Positions 1 through 4,652 of a stretch of DNA of 7,253 nt are shown piece after piece. The DNA comes from Chromatiales bacterium. GTDB lineage: Bacteria > Pseudomonadota > Gammaproteobacteria > Chromatiales > Chromatiaceae. The stretch spans positions 1 through 7,253 of the forward strand of contig JAHEIA010000159.1 in assembly GCA_024639625.1 (NCBI GenBank), in the 5' to 3' direction. Position 1 is the first letter of the stretch, and the number at the start of each line of letters is the position of its first letter. The translations under genes and the position numbers were made by a program. The notes beneath the pieces are model-generated. The model was not told where the DNA came from. It worked only from the letters and a program-made list of their open reading frames with translations, and searched no databases.

Positions 1-2
1 GA

Positions 3-134
3 GCGCCTTCAGGACTCCTCTGCCGGCTAGGATCCGGCCACGCCATCGGCGATCACTATTTCGGCCTCAGCGAAGCCTACAACTTCCACGATCTCGATCT
101 GTTCGGCATCGGCCGACGTCCGCTCGCACTGTGA
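3..134 (+). CDS. C-terminal end of an unrecognised protein (partial, 5' end outside window)
   Basis: A reading frame is open from the left edge and stops with TGA at 132-134. It would encode about 43 C-terminal residues, including the stretch DHYFGLSEAYNFHDLDLFGI, and ends in RRPLAL. The composition, rich in aromatic and acidic residues and without low-complexity runs, looks like real protein, and C or G dominates third positions as in the genes to the right. I do not recognise the family. The downstream DNA holds only gene fragments, so this may be the tail of an intact neighbour outside the window or another fragment in the decayed region. Seen: the open frame. Inferred: that it is coding. 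Confidence 0.35.
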   Translation, partial: APSGLLCRLGSGHAIGDHYFGLSEAYNFHDLDLFGIGRRPLAL

Positions 135-176
135 CACGGTTGTGACAAATCGTTCCGGACGTCGGGGATCCGAGTT

Positions 177-287
177 GCCCGCAGACGTGGCGAGGAGGAG
201 GGGCTATCAGAGAACGAGATCGCCTTGCTCGATGCCCTGGCGGAGAACGAGCCCCAATGTTGCATGAGTACTTGTAAAGATGGCTGA
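177..287 (+). pseudogene. HsdR-like fragment (type I restriction endonuclease, C-terminal region)
   Basis: In the frame running to the TGA at 285-287, codons from about 177 to 251 read ARRRGEEEG followed by LSENEIALLDALAENE. This resembles the C-terminal part of type I restriction HsdR subunits, where a basic/acidic segment leads into a G-L-S/N-x-D/E-E-I/L-A-F-Y-D-A-L-A-x-N motif. HsdR is the ATP-dependent translocase and nuclease subunit of the HsdRMS complex. Only about 25 residues are recognisable; the frame then diverges into a Cys-rich tail and stops. No helicase or nuclease motifs and no hsdM or hsdS are present, so this is a relic and not a functional gene. The assignment rests on remembered family consensus and is short enough to be uncertain. 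Confidence 0.45.
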
Positions 288-443
288 TTCAGGGCAGTGG
301 GCTTTGATCGGCGGTCAGTAGTGCTGCTTCACACGAGTTTGGCCCTCGAGAGAGTGGTTGCGAATTGGGCTCAGCGTGCCACTTTCGCGCTGTAAGGGTG
401 TTTTGGTGACGGCAGGGCAAATACCACCCCGCGCTGCGATGGC

Positions 444-485
444 GCATCCGATGGTCTGGCGATGTTTCCTCGCTACGTCGGATGC
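444..485. repeat. 8-bp inverted repeat at the 3' end of the transposase remnant
   Basis: GCATCCGA at 444-451 is perfectly complementary to TCGGATGC at 478-485, with 26 nt between. The right arm overlaps the last codons of the transposase remnant and the left arm lies beyond its stop. It could form a hairpin in the transposase transcript, but there is no T-tract, so a terminator role is not supported. It may simply be part of the element's subterminal DNA. Confidence 0.35.
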
Positions 486-725
486 AGCTTGGCGGTGGCG
501 TGGGCGAACAGTGCCTGGTAGGGATAGGCACTCGATAGCAGGAAGCGGATGCGGCGTGTGTTGCGGGTGATGACTGCGCCGATCTTGAGCAGCTTGAGCC
601 GGATCGTGCCCACGTAGGCGTTGGCCAGCTCCGTATCCTTGAGCGCCAGTCGGCGGATGGCTTCGAGCAATGTATAGGCGAGGCTCGAGAGCAGCAGCCG
701 GTGTTCTAGAGGGGTGTCTGCTTGA
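473..725 (-). pseudogene. IS1380-family transposase, C-terminal remnant
   Basis: On the minus strand, the codons from about 720 down to the stop at 473-475 encode an 80-odd residue segment with LEHRLLLSSLAYTLLEAIRR, then TELANAYVGTIRLKLLKIGA, then SSAYPYQALFAHA close to the end. This pattern (R-L-x-L-S-S-x-A-Y, G-T-I-R-L-K-L-L-K-I-G-A, S-x-Y-P-Y) is the C-terminal end of the IS1380 / 'DDE transposase group 1' family, whose full proteins are roughly 400-500 residues. The DDE catalytic residues would lie upstream and are missing: an in-frame TAG lies just beyond 726 and the similarity stops there. The copy is therefore 5'-truncated and inactive. I could not identify the element's terminal inverted repeats on either side. 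Confidence 0.75.
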
Positions 726-784
726 ACCTACGATTTCTGGAAAGTGTTTGGTGCCGGGACCTGCTGGCTCGGAGAGCGATCGCC

Positions 785-837
785 CCTAATGCGAAATGCG
801 GCGACTTCGGAACGCCATGCATTAGGAACGCATTAGG
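785..837. repeat. Octamer repeat GCATTAGG: two direct copies and one inverted copy
   Basis: GCATTAGG occurs at 819-826 and again at 830-837, and its complement CCTAATGC occurs at 785-792. The inverted pair (785-792 with 819-826) encloses a second short complementary pair, GGCG at 800-803 with CGCC at 813-816, so the single strand could fold into a two-level hairpin. The two direct copies are 11 bp apart, about one helical turn, as is common for protein-binding iterons or operators. No function can be assigned from this copy alone. Confidence 0.45.
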
Positions 838-863
838 AGAAAGAAACTGCTAATAATGAAGCG

Positions 864-884
864 AGTAAAGAAATATACTTTACT
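864..884 (-). terminator. AT-rich hairpin downstream of tRNA-Val (weak terminator candidate)
   Basis: AGTAAAG (864-870) pairs with CTTTACT (878-884) around a 7-nt loop. It starts 9 nt past the tRNA-Val 3' end in the direction of tRNA transcription, where a terminator is expected. The T-rich tail is, however, better on the plus-strand side (GATTTTATT at 885-893) than on the minus side, so it might instead stop plus-strand transcription from the accessory region entering the tRNA. The stem has one G-C pair at each end and is weak. Confidence 0.3.
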
Positions 885-892
885 GATTTTAT

Positions 893-967
893 TGGTGGGC
901 GATACTGGGTTCGAACCAGTGACCCCTGCCGTGTGAAGGCAGTGCTCTCCCACTGAGCTAATCGCCC
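893..967 (-). tRNA. tRNA-Val (anticodon CAC)
   Basis: Read on the minus strand, the 75-nt gene has acceptor stem GGGCGAT/ATCGCCC, D-arm with TAGCTCAGTGGGAGAGCA, anticodon stem CTGCC/GGCAG around loop TTCACAC (anticodon CAC at 933-935), T-arm ACTGG-TTCGAAC-CCAGT, discriminator A and an encoded CCA at 893-895. It reads the valine codon GUG. It is a single-gene unit with its own promoter and is divergent from gltX. Its 3' end faces the degraded accessory region at 1-892, consistent with tRNA genes serving as integration targets. Confidence 0.96.
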
Positions 968-983
968 TTGCCAGAAGCAACGA

Positions 984-1012
984 ATTCTAGTGCCGCAATC
1001 ATTGCGGGTCAA
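984..1012 (-). promoter_or_regulatory. sigma70-type promoter of tRNA-Val
   Basis: On the minus strand there is a -35 box TTGACC (1007-1012), a 17-bp spacer and a -10 box TAGAAT (984-989). Transcription would start near 977, giving a leader of about 10 nt before the tRNA 5' end at 967. Box quality, spacing and position all agree. The spacer contains the perfect palindrome listed separately. Confidence 0.75.
993..1007. promoter_or_regulatory. Perfect 15-bp palindrome inside the tRNA-Val promoter spacer
   Basis: CCGCAAT (993-999), one central base, then ATTGCGG (1001-1007) form a perfect 7+1+7 inverted repeat. It lies almost entirely between the -35 and -10 boxes of the tRNA-Val promoter, touching the -35 box, and about 13 bp upstream of the presumed gltX -35 region. 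The position would suit an operator, but no regulator is identified and chance cannot be excluded. Confidence 0.4.
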
Positions 1013-1019
1013 ATGCTCC

Positions 1020-1048
1020 CTGCGGAACCCGCTCGGCTCTGCTAGAAT
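1020..1048 (+). promoter_or_regulatory. Probable gltX promoter (extended -10)
   Basis: A -10 box TAGAAT at 1043-1048 is preceded by TGC at 1040-1042, an extended -10 (TGN) element, and followed by a GC-rich discriminator (CCCGCC), a feature often linked to stringent control of translation genes. The -35 region at 17-bp spacing (CTGCGG, 1020-1025) is poor, so recognition would rest on the extended -10. The start site would be near 1055, leaving a 5' leader of about 35 nt before the gltX ATG. Confidence 0.6.
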
Positions 1049-1089
1049 CCCGCCATCATTTTCCCTGTCAGCGAGACGACGAAAGCATC

Positions 1090-2502
1090 ATGACGGTCCG
1101 CACCCGATTCGCCCCGAGTCCTACCGGTTACCTGCATGTCGGGGGGGTGCGCACGGCGCTCTTTTCCTGGCTGTTCGCCCGCAAGCACGGTGGCGCTTTC
1201 GTCCTGCGCATCGAGGATACGGATCTCGAGCGATCCACCGCGGAATCAGTCAACGCGATCCTGGAGGGCATGACCTGGCTCGGTCTCGAATATGACGAAG
1301 GCCCTTTCTATCAGACCAAGCGCTTTGATCGTTACGCCGAGGTGATCGATCAGCTCTTGGGGGCGGGTCTAGCATATCGCTGCGATTGCTCTCGGGAACG
1401 CCTGGACGGGCTCCGCGAGCAAGCGATGAAGGACAAGACAAAACCCCGCTATGACGGACACTGCCGGTCACGCAACGTGCCCGCGGACGAACCCCATGTA
1501 GTCCGTTTCCGCAACCCCGAGGGCGGTTCCGTGGTGTTCGATGACCTGGTGCAGGGCCGTATCGCGATCAGCAACGACGAGCTGGACGATCTGATCATCC
1601 GCCGCACCGACGGTTCGCCCACCTATAACCTCACGGTAGTCGTCGATGACCTCGATATGGAGATTACCCACGTGATTCGCGGCGATGACCACATCAACAA
1701 TACGCCGCGCCAGATCAATATCATTGCGGCCATGGGGAAAATACCGCCGCGTTACGCCCACGTGCCTATGATCCTCGGTGATGACGGCGCGCGCCTGTCG
1801 AAACGTCACGGCGCAGTCAGCGTAGTGGAGTATCGGGAAAAGGGCCTGCTACCAGAGGCGCTGCTCAACTATTTGGTCCGCCTCGGCTGGTCGCATGGGG
1901 ATCGCGAGATCTTTTCGCTGGACGAGATGATCGAATTGTTCGATATCGAGGACGTGAACAAGGCCTCGTCCACCTTCAATACCGACAAACTGCTCTGGCT
2001 CAACCAGCACTACATCAAAGAGGACGACCCGAAGCGCATCGCTCATCTGTTGAGCTACCTGATGGGCAAGCTCGATGTCGACCCGGCGAAAGGTCCCGAC
2101 CTGGTGGACGTGGTCAAGGCTCAGCAGGAGAGGGCCAAGACTCTGGTCGAGATGGCGGAGATCAGCGTCTTTTTCTACCGGGATTTCGACGAGTACGATC
2201 CGCAAGCGGCGAAAAAGCACTTGCGTCCGGTCGCCTTGGAGTCGTTGACTCGCATGCGCGATCGACTCGCCGGCCTCGAGCCGTGGACCGCGGAGGCACT
2301 GCACCAGGCGGTGGCCGACGTGGCGGAGGAACTTGGCCTCAACATGGGAAAGGTGGCACAGCCCTTGCGGGTGGCGGTAGTGGGACGGGCTGCGTCACCC
2401 GGGATCGACATCACCCTGCATCTGGTCGGCAAGCAGGCGTGCCTGCGGCGGGTGGATCGCGCCATTGACTACGTGCGTCAGCGGGCGGAGCAGCAGGGGT
2501 AG
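1090..2502 (+). CDS. gltX: Glutamate--tRNA ligase (GluRS, discriminating bacterial type)
   Basis: This class I aminoacyl-tRNA synthetase charges tRNA-Glu with glutamate in the cytoplasm, using ATP; in bacteria it needs bound tRNA for amino-acid activation. The 470 residues match the usual length (E. coli 471). The N-terminal Rossmann domain carries the HIGH-type motif H16-V-G-G19 in [13 protein letters not shown] and, later, [11 protein letters not shown] and [16 protein letters not shown]. The KMSKS-type loop is R-L-S-K-R at 235-239 with K238. The C-terminal half is the helical anticodon-binding domain. Zinc-site residues C98, C100 and C125 are present, but the position of the usual fourth ligand, H127 in E. 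coli, is Ser; His is found at 124 instead. The ATG has only a weak Shine-Dalgarno but matches the family N-terminus exactly. A run of seven G covers the codons just after H16. glnS follows after 70 nt. Confidence 0.97.
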   Translation: MTVRTRFAPSPTGYLHVGGVRTALFSWLFARKHGGAFVLRIEDTDLERSTAESVNAILEGMTWLGLEYDEGPFYQTKRFDRYAEVIDQLLGAGLAYRCDCSRERLDGLREQAMKDKTKPRYDGHCRSRNVPADEPHVVRFRNPEGGSVVFDDLVQGRIAISNDELDDLIIRRTDGSPTYNLTVVVDDLDMEITHVIRGDDHINNTPRQINIIAAMGKIPPRYAHVPMILGDDGARLSKRHGAVSVVEYREKGLLPEALLNYLVRLGWSHGDREIFSLDEMIELFDIEDVNKASSTFNTDKLLWLNQHYIKEDDPKRIAHLLSYLMGKLDVDPAKGPDLVDVVKAQQERAKTLVEMAEISVFFYRDFDEYDPQAAKKHLRPVALESLTRMRDRLAGLEPWTAEALHQAVADVAEELGLNMGKVAQPLRVAVVGRAASPGIDITLHLVGKQACLRRVDRAIDYVRQRAEQQG

Positions 2503-2507
2503 AAGAA

Positions 2508-2513
2508 AAGGAG
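2508..2513 (+). promoter_or_regulatory. Shine-Dalgarno-like AAGGAG without a start codon at proper distance
   Basis: AAGGAG lies 6 nt after the gltX stop. No ATG, GTG or TTG follows within 5-12 nt; the next ATG is at 2549, 35 nt away, and the preferred glnS start is at 2573. It could be a remnant of an earlier, closer glnS start, a standby ribosome site or chance. Confidence 0.35.
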
Positions 2514-2572
2514 ACGGATCGTCGTTCAACTAGTCAGCCATTGAATAAATGCAGCCCGGACGGATTACTACG

Positions 2573-4267
2573 ATGAGCAGCACGCCGACAGCACCAAAGA
2601 ATTTTATTCGCCAGATCATCGAAGCCGATCTTGCCAGCGGCAAGCACCGGGGCATCGCCACTCGTTTTCCGCCAGAGCCAAACGGTTACCTGCACATCGG
2701 GCATGCCAAGTCGATTGTGCTTAACTTCGGTGTGGCAAAAGATCTAGCGGGGACCTGTAATCTACGCTTCGATGACACCAATCCTCACAAGGAAAACATC
2801 GAGTATGTCGAATCGATCCAGGAGGACGTGCGCTGGCTGGGCTACGACTGGGGTGATCGGTTGTATTTCGCCTCGGACTACTTCGAGAAACTTTACGCTT
2901 ACGCGGTCGAACTGATCGAAAAGGGCAGGGCATTCGTCTGCGACCTGGACGCAGAGCAGATGCGCCAGTTTCGCGGGACCTTGACCGAGCCGGGGAAGGA
3001 GAGCCCGTTCCGCGATCGCTCGGTGGAAGAGAACTTGGACCTGTTCAAGCGCATGCGTGCAGGCGAGTTTCCTGACGGCACCCGTGTGTTGCGGGCCAAG
3101 ATCGATATGGCTTCGCCCAACATCAATCTGCGCGACCCGGTGCTGTACCGCATCCGTCACGGAGTGATTCATCATCAGACTGGGGCGGAATGGTGCTTGT
3201 ACCCCATGTACGACTACACGCATCCGATCTCGGATGCATTGGAGGGCATCACCCACTCGCTTTGCACCTTGGAATTCGAGGATCACCGTCCGCTCTACGA
3301 CTGGGTGCTGCAAAACGTCTCGGTACCTTGCCGGCCGCGCCAGATCGAATTCTCGCGCTTAAACGTGCAGTACACTGTAATGAGCAAGCGCAAGCTCACT
3401 CAGTTGGTCGAGGAAGGCTATGTGCGGGGCTGGGACGACCCACGGATGCCGACGATCGCGGGGATGCGTCGGCGTGGCTATGCGCCCGAGTCGATCCGCG
3501 ATTTCTGCGAACGCATCGGCGTCACCAAGGCCGATAACATGGTGGAGATGTCGCTTTTGGAGAACTGCGTTCGCGATGATCTGAACCGCAGGGCGCCGCG
3601 TGCCATGGCGGTGCTGAGGCCGCTCAAGGTGGTGATCGAAAACTATCCGGAGGGCGGGGAGGAGCGTTTGCGGGCGCCGAATCACCCACAGGACGAATCC
3701 ATGGGCACCCGCGAGATCCCGTTTGCCCGAGAGGTCTACATCGATCGCGACGATTTTCGCGAGCAGGCCCCGCGTAAGTTCAAACGTCTGATCACCGGCG
3801 GCGAGGTGCGGCTGCGCAATGCCTATGTGATCCGCTGCGACGAAGTAATCAAGGACGGGCAAGACGAAATCGTGGAACTGCGCTGTAGCTATGATCCGGA
3901 AACCCTCGGCGCGAACCCCGCGGATCGCAAGGTCTCGGGTGTTATTCACTGGGTATCGGTCAAGCATGCGCTTCCCGCCGAAATACGTCTGTACGACCGT
4001 TTATTCACCCACCCCACGCCGGACGCGGCGCGCGAAGAAGGGCGCTCTTTTACCGATTATCTCAATGCGGACTCGCTGCACGAGCTGACCCGCTGCCAAG
4101 TCGAGCCAAGCCTGGCCGGCGCGGCGCCAGGCGACTTCTTCCAGTTCGAGCGCGAGGGTTATTTCTGTGTCGACGGGAAAGACTCGGTGGCAGAGCGATT
4201 GGTCTTCAATCGAACGGTCACTCTCCGGGATACCTGGGCGAAAATCGAACAGGAACACCGGCGGTAA
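2573..4267 (+). CDS. glnS: Glutamine--tRNA ligase (GlnRS)
   Basis: GlnRS is a cytoplasmic class I synthetase that charges tRNA-Gln directly, avoiding the Glu-tRNA-Gln amidotransferase route. From ATG 2573 the protein has 564 residues (E. coli 554). The N-terminus [16 protein letters not shown] is typical of the family; the HIGH motif is H41-I-G-H44 in [10 protein letters not shown], followed by NLRFDDTNP; the KMSKS-type loop is M270-S-K-R-K274; the C-terminal part has the two-barrel anticodon-binding region with [15 protein letters not shown] and [10 protein letters not shown]. An in-frame ATG at 2549 would add eight residues (MQPGRITT) but has no Shine-Dalgarno and extends beyond the family N-terminus; 2573 has GGACGG at 2558-2563, 9 nt upstream. 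With no obvious promoter in the 70-nt gap, glnS is probably co-transcribed with gltX; GlnRS arose from a GluRS-like ancestor, so this is a pairing of relatives. Confidence 0.96.
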   Translation: MSSTPTAPKNFIRQIIEADLASGKHRGIATRFPPEPNGYLHIGHAKSIVLNFGVAKDLAGTCNLRFDDTNPHKENIEYVESIQEDVRWLGYDWGDRLYFASDYFEKLYAYAVELIEKGRAFVCDLDAEQMRQFRGTLTEPGKESPFRDRSVEENLDLFKRMRAGEFPDGTRVLRAKIDMASPNINLRDPVLYRIRHGVIHHQTGAEWCLYPMYDYTHPISDALEGITHSLCTLEFEDHRPLYDWVLQNVSVPCRPRQIEFSRLNVQYTVMSKRKLTQLVEEGYVRGWDDPRMPTIAGMRRRGYAPESIRDFCERIGVTKADNMVEMSLLENCVRDDLNRRAPRAMAVLRPLKVVIENYPEGGEERLRAPNHPQDESMGTREIPFAREVYIDRDDFREQAPRKFKRLITGGEVRLRNAYVIRCDEVIKDGQDEIVELRCSYDPETLGANPADRKVSGVIHWVSVKHALPAEIRLYDRLFTHPTPDAAREEGRSFTDYLNADSLHELTRCQVEPSLAGAAPGDFFQFEREGYFCVDGKDSVAERLVFNRTVTLRDTWAKIEQEHRR

Positions 4268-4290
4268 CCCATCGGCCGGGAATCGCGCCC

Positions 4291-4307
4291 CGCCACTGAC
4301 GGTGGCG
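4291..4307 (+). terminator. Small hairpin after glnS (weak terminator candidate)
   Basis: CGCCAC (4291-4296) pairs with GTGGCG (4302-4307) around a 5-nt loop, 24 nt after the glnS stop. The following bases are CTTGGTTT, not a real T-tract, so efficient Rho-independent termination is doubtful. It may protect the mRNA 3' end or mark partial read-through into the tRNA genes. Confidence 0.3.
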
Positions 4308-4341
4308 CTTGGTTTCCGCCCTTCGCAGCGGGAAAAAGGGG

Positions 4342-4370
4342 TGGACAATGATGGGCCTTTCGCCTAATAT
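4342..4370 (+). promoter_or_regulatory. sigma70-type promoter of the tRNA-Ala/tRNA-Glu unit
   Basis: A -35 box TGGACA (4342-4347), a 17-bp spacer and a near-consensus -10 box TAATAT (4365-4370) are followed by GCGCGTC, a GC-rich discriminator typical of stringently controlled stable-RNA promoters. The start site would be near 4377, about 11 nt before the tRNA-Ala 5' end. Confidence 0.8.
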
Positions 4371-4387
4371 GCGCGTCTTGTTTTTTC

Positions 4388-4463
4388 GGGGCCATAGCTC
4401 AGCTGGGAGAGCGCAACACTGGCAGTGTTGAGGTCGGCGGTTCGATCCCGCCTGGCTCCACCA
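4388..4463 (+). tRNA. tRNA-Ala (anticodon GGC)
   Basis: The 76-nt gene has acceptor stem GGGGCCA/TGGCTCC (one G-U pair), D-arm TAGCTCAGCTGGGAGAGCG, anticodon stem CAACA/TGTTG around loop CTGGCAG (anticodon GGC at 4421-4423), T-arm with GGTTCGATCC and an encoded ACCA end. It reads GCC/GCU alanine codons. It is the first gene of a two-tRNA transcript, 55 nt ahead of tRNA-Glu. Confidence 0.97.
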
Positions 4464-4518
4464 GATCGAGGAGAGTAGGGGGCACAAGAAATACCCCGAA
4501 ATCCTATTTGATGAATCA

Positions 4519-4594
4519 GTCCCCATCGTCTAGAGGCCTAGGACACCGCCCTTTCACGGCGGCGACAGGGGTTCGACTCCCCTTGGGGACGCCA
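4519..4594 (+). tRNA. tRNA-Glu (anticodon UUC)
   Basis: The 76-nt gene has acceptor stem GTCCCCA/TGGGGAC, the typical GTCTAGAGGCCTAGGACA D-arm of tRNA-Glu, anticodon stem CCGCC/GGCGG around loop CTTTCAC (anticodon TTC at 4553-4555), T-loop GTTCGACTC, discriminator G and encoded CCA at 4592-4594. It is the substrate of the GluRS encoded upstream in the same window and is also the glutamyl donor for tetrapyrrole synthesis in gammaproteobacteria. It ends 8 nt before the terminator hairpin. Confidence 0.97.
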
Positions 4595-4602
4595 TATAAA
4601 AC

Positions 4603-4636
4603 AAAGGGTTAGCGGATCGGCTCGCTAACCCTTTTT
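4603..4636 (+). terminator. Rho-independent terminator of the tRNA-Ala/tRNA-Glu unit
   Basis: A perfect 12-bp stem, AAAGGGTTAGCG (4603-4614) with CGCTAACCCTTT (4623-4634), encloses an 8-nt loop and runs into TTTTT (4632-4636). It directly follows tRNA-Glu. Its end is only 16 nt ahead of the ATG of the next gene (clsC). Confidence 0.93.
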
Positions 4637-4652
4637 CGTTTGAGCAGCGAAT

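Larger units (their letters stand above)
726..892. other. Non-coding DNA between the transposase remnant and tRNA-Val
   Basis: No gene is supported here on either strand. The stretch contains small repeats based on GCATTAGG (785-837) and an AT-rich hairpin (864-884) close to the 3' end of tRNA-Val; both are listed separately. From about 838 to 893 the base composition drops to a clearly AT-rich value compared with its surroundings. I see no duplicate of the tRNA 3' end that would mark an attachment site. Confidence 0.6.

Noticed and set aside
289..570. Short frames on both strands around the transposase 3' end
   Set aside because: Arg/Pro/Ser-rich translations without recognisable motifs, overlapping the better supported transposase remnant or its flank.
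776..785. GCGATCGCCC resembling the acceptor-stem sequence of tRNA-Val, as a possible attachment-site copy
   Set aside because: Only seven bases (ATCGCCC) match and they correspond to the 5' end of the tRNA, not the 3' part duplicated by integrases; expected by chance.
990..1295. Plus-strand 101-codon frame overlapping the start of gltX
   Set aside because: It runs through the gltX promoter and leader and then out of frame through the conserved GluRS N-terminus; no ribosome binding site or family match.
1468..3967. Long minus-strand frames opposite gltX and glnS (for example 1849-2304, 2762-3313, 3359-3967)
   Set aside because: They are complementary to clearly conserved synthetase genes, show no recognisable domains, and their length follows from the high GC content and codon bias of the real genes.
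4464..4518. GGGG...CCCC pairing in the spacer between tRNA-Ala and tRNA-Glu as a terminator
   Set aside because: The stem is short, no T-tract follows, and both tRNAs fit one transcript with the strong terminator after tRNA-Glu.
4218..4526. Minus-strand 102-codon frame containing SQAGSNRRPQHCQCCALPAE
   Set aside because: It lies antisense to the tRNA-Ala gene; the Cys-rich segment is the translation of the reverse complement of the tRNA. Such 'proteins' are a well-known annotation artefact.
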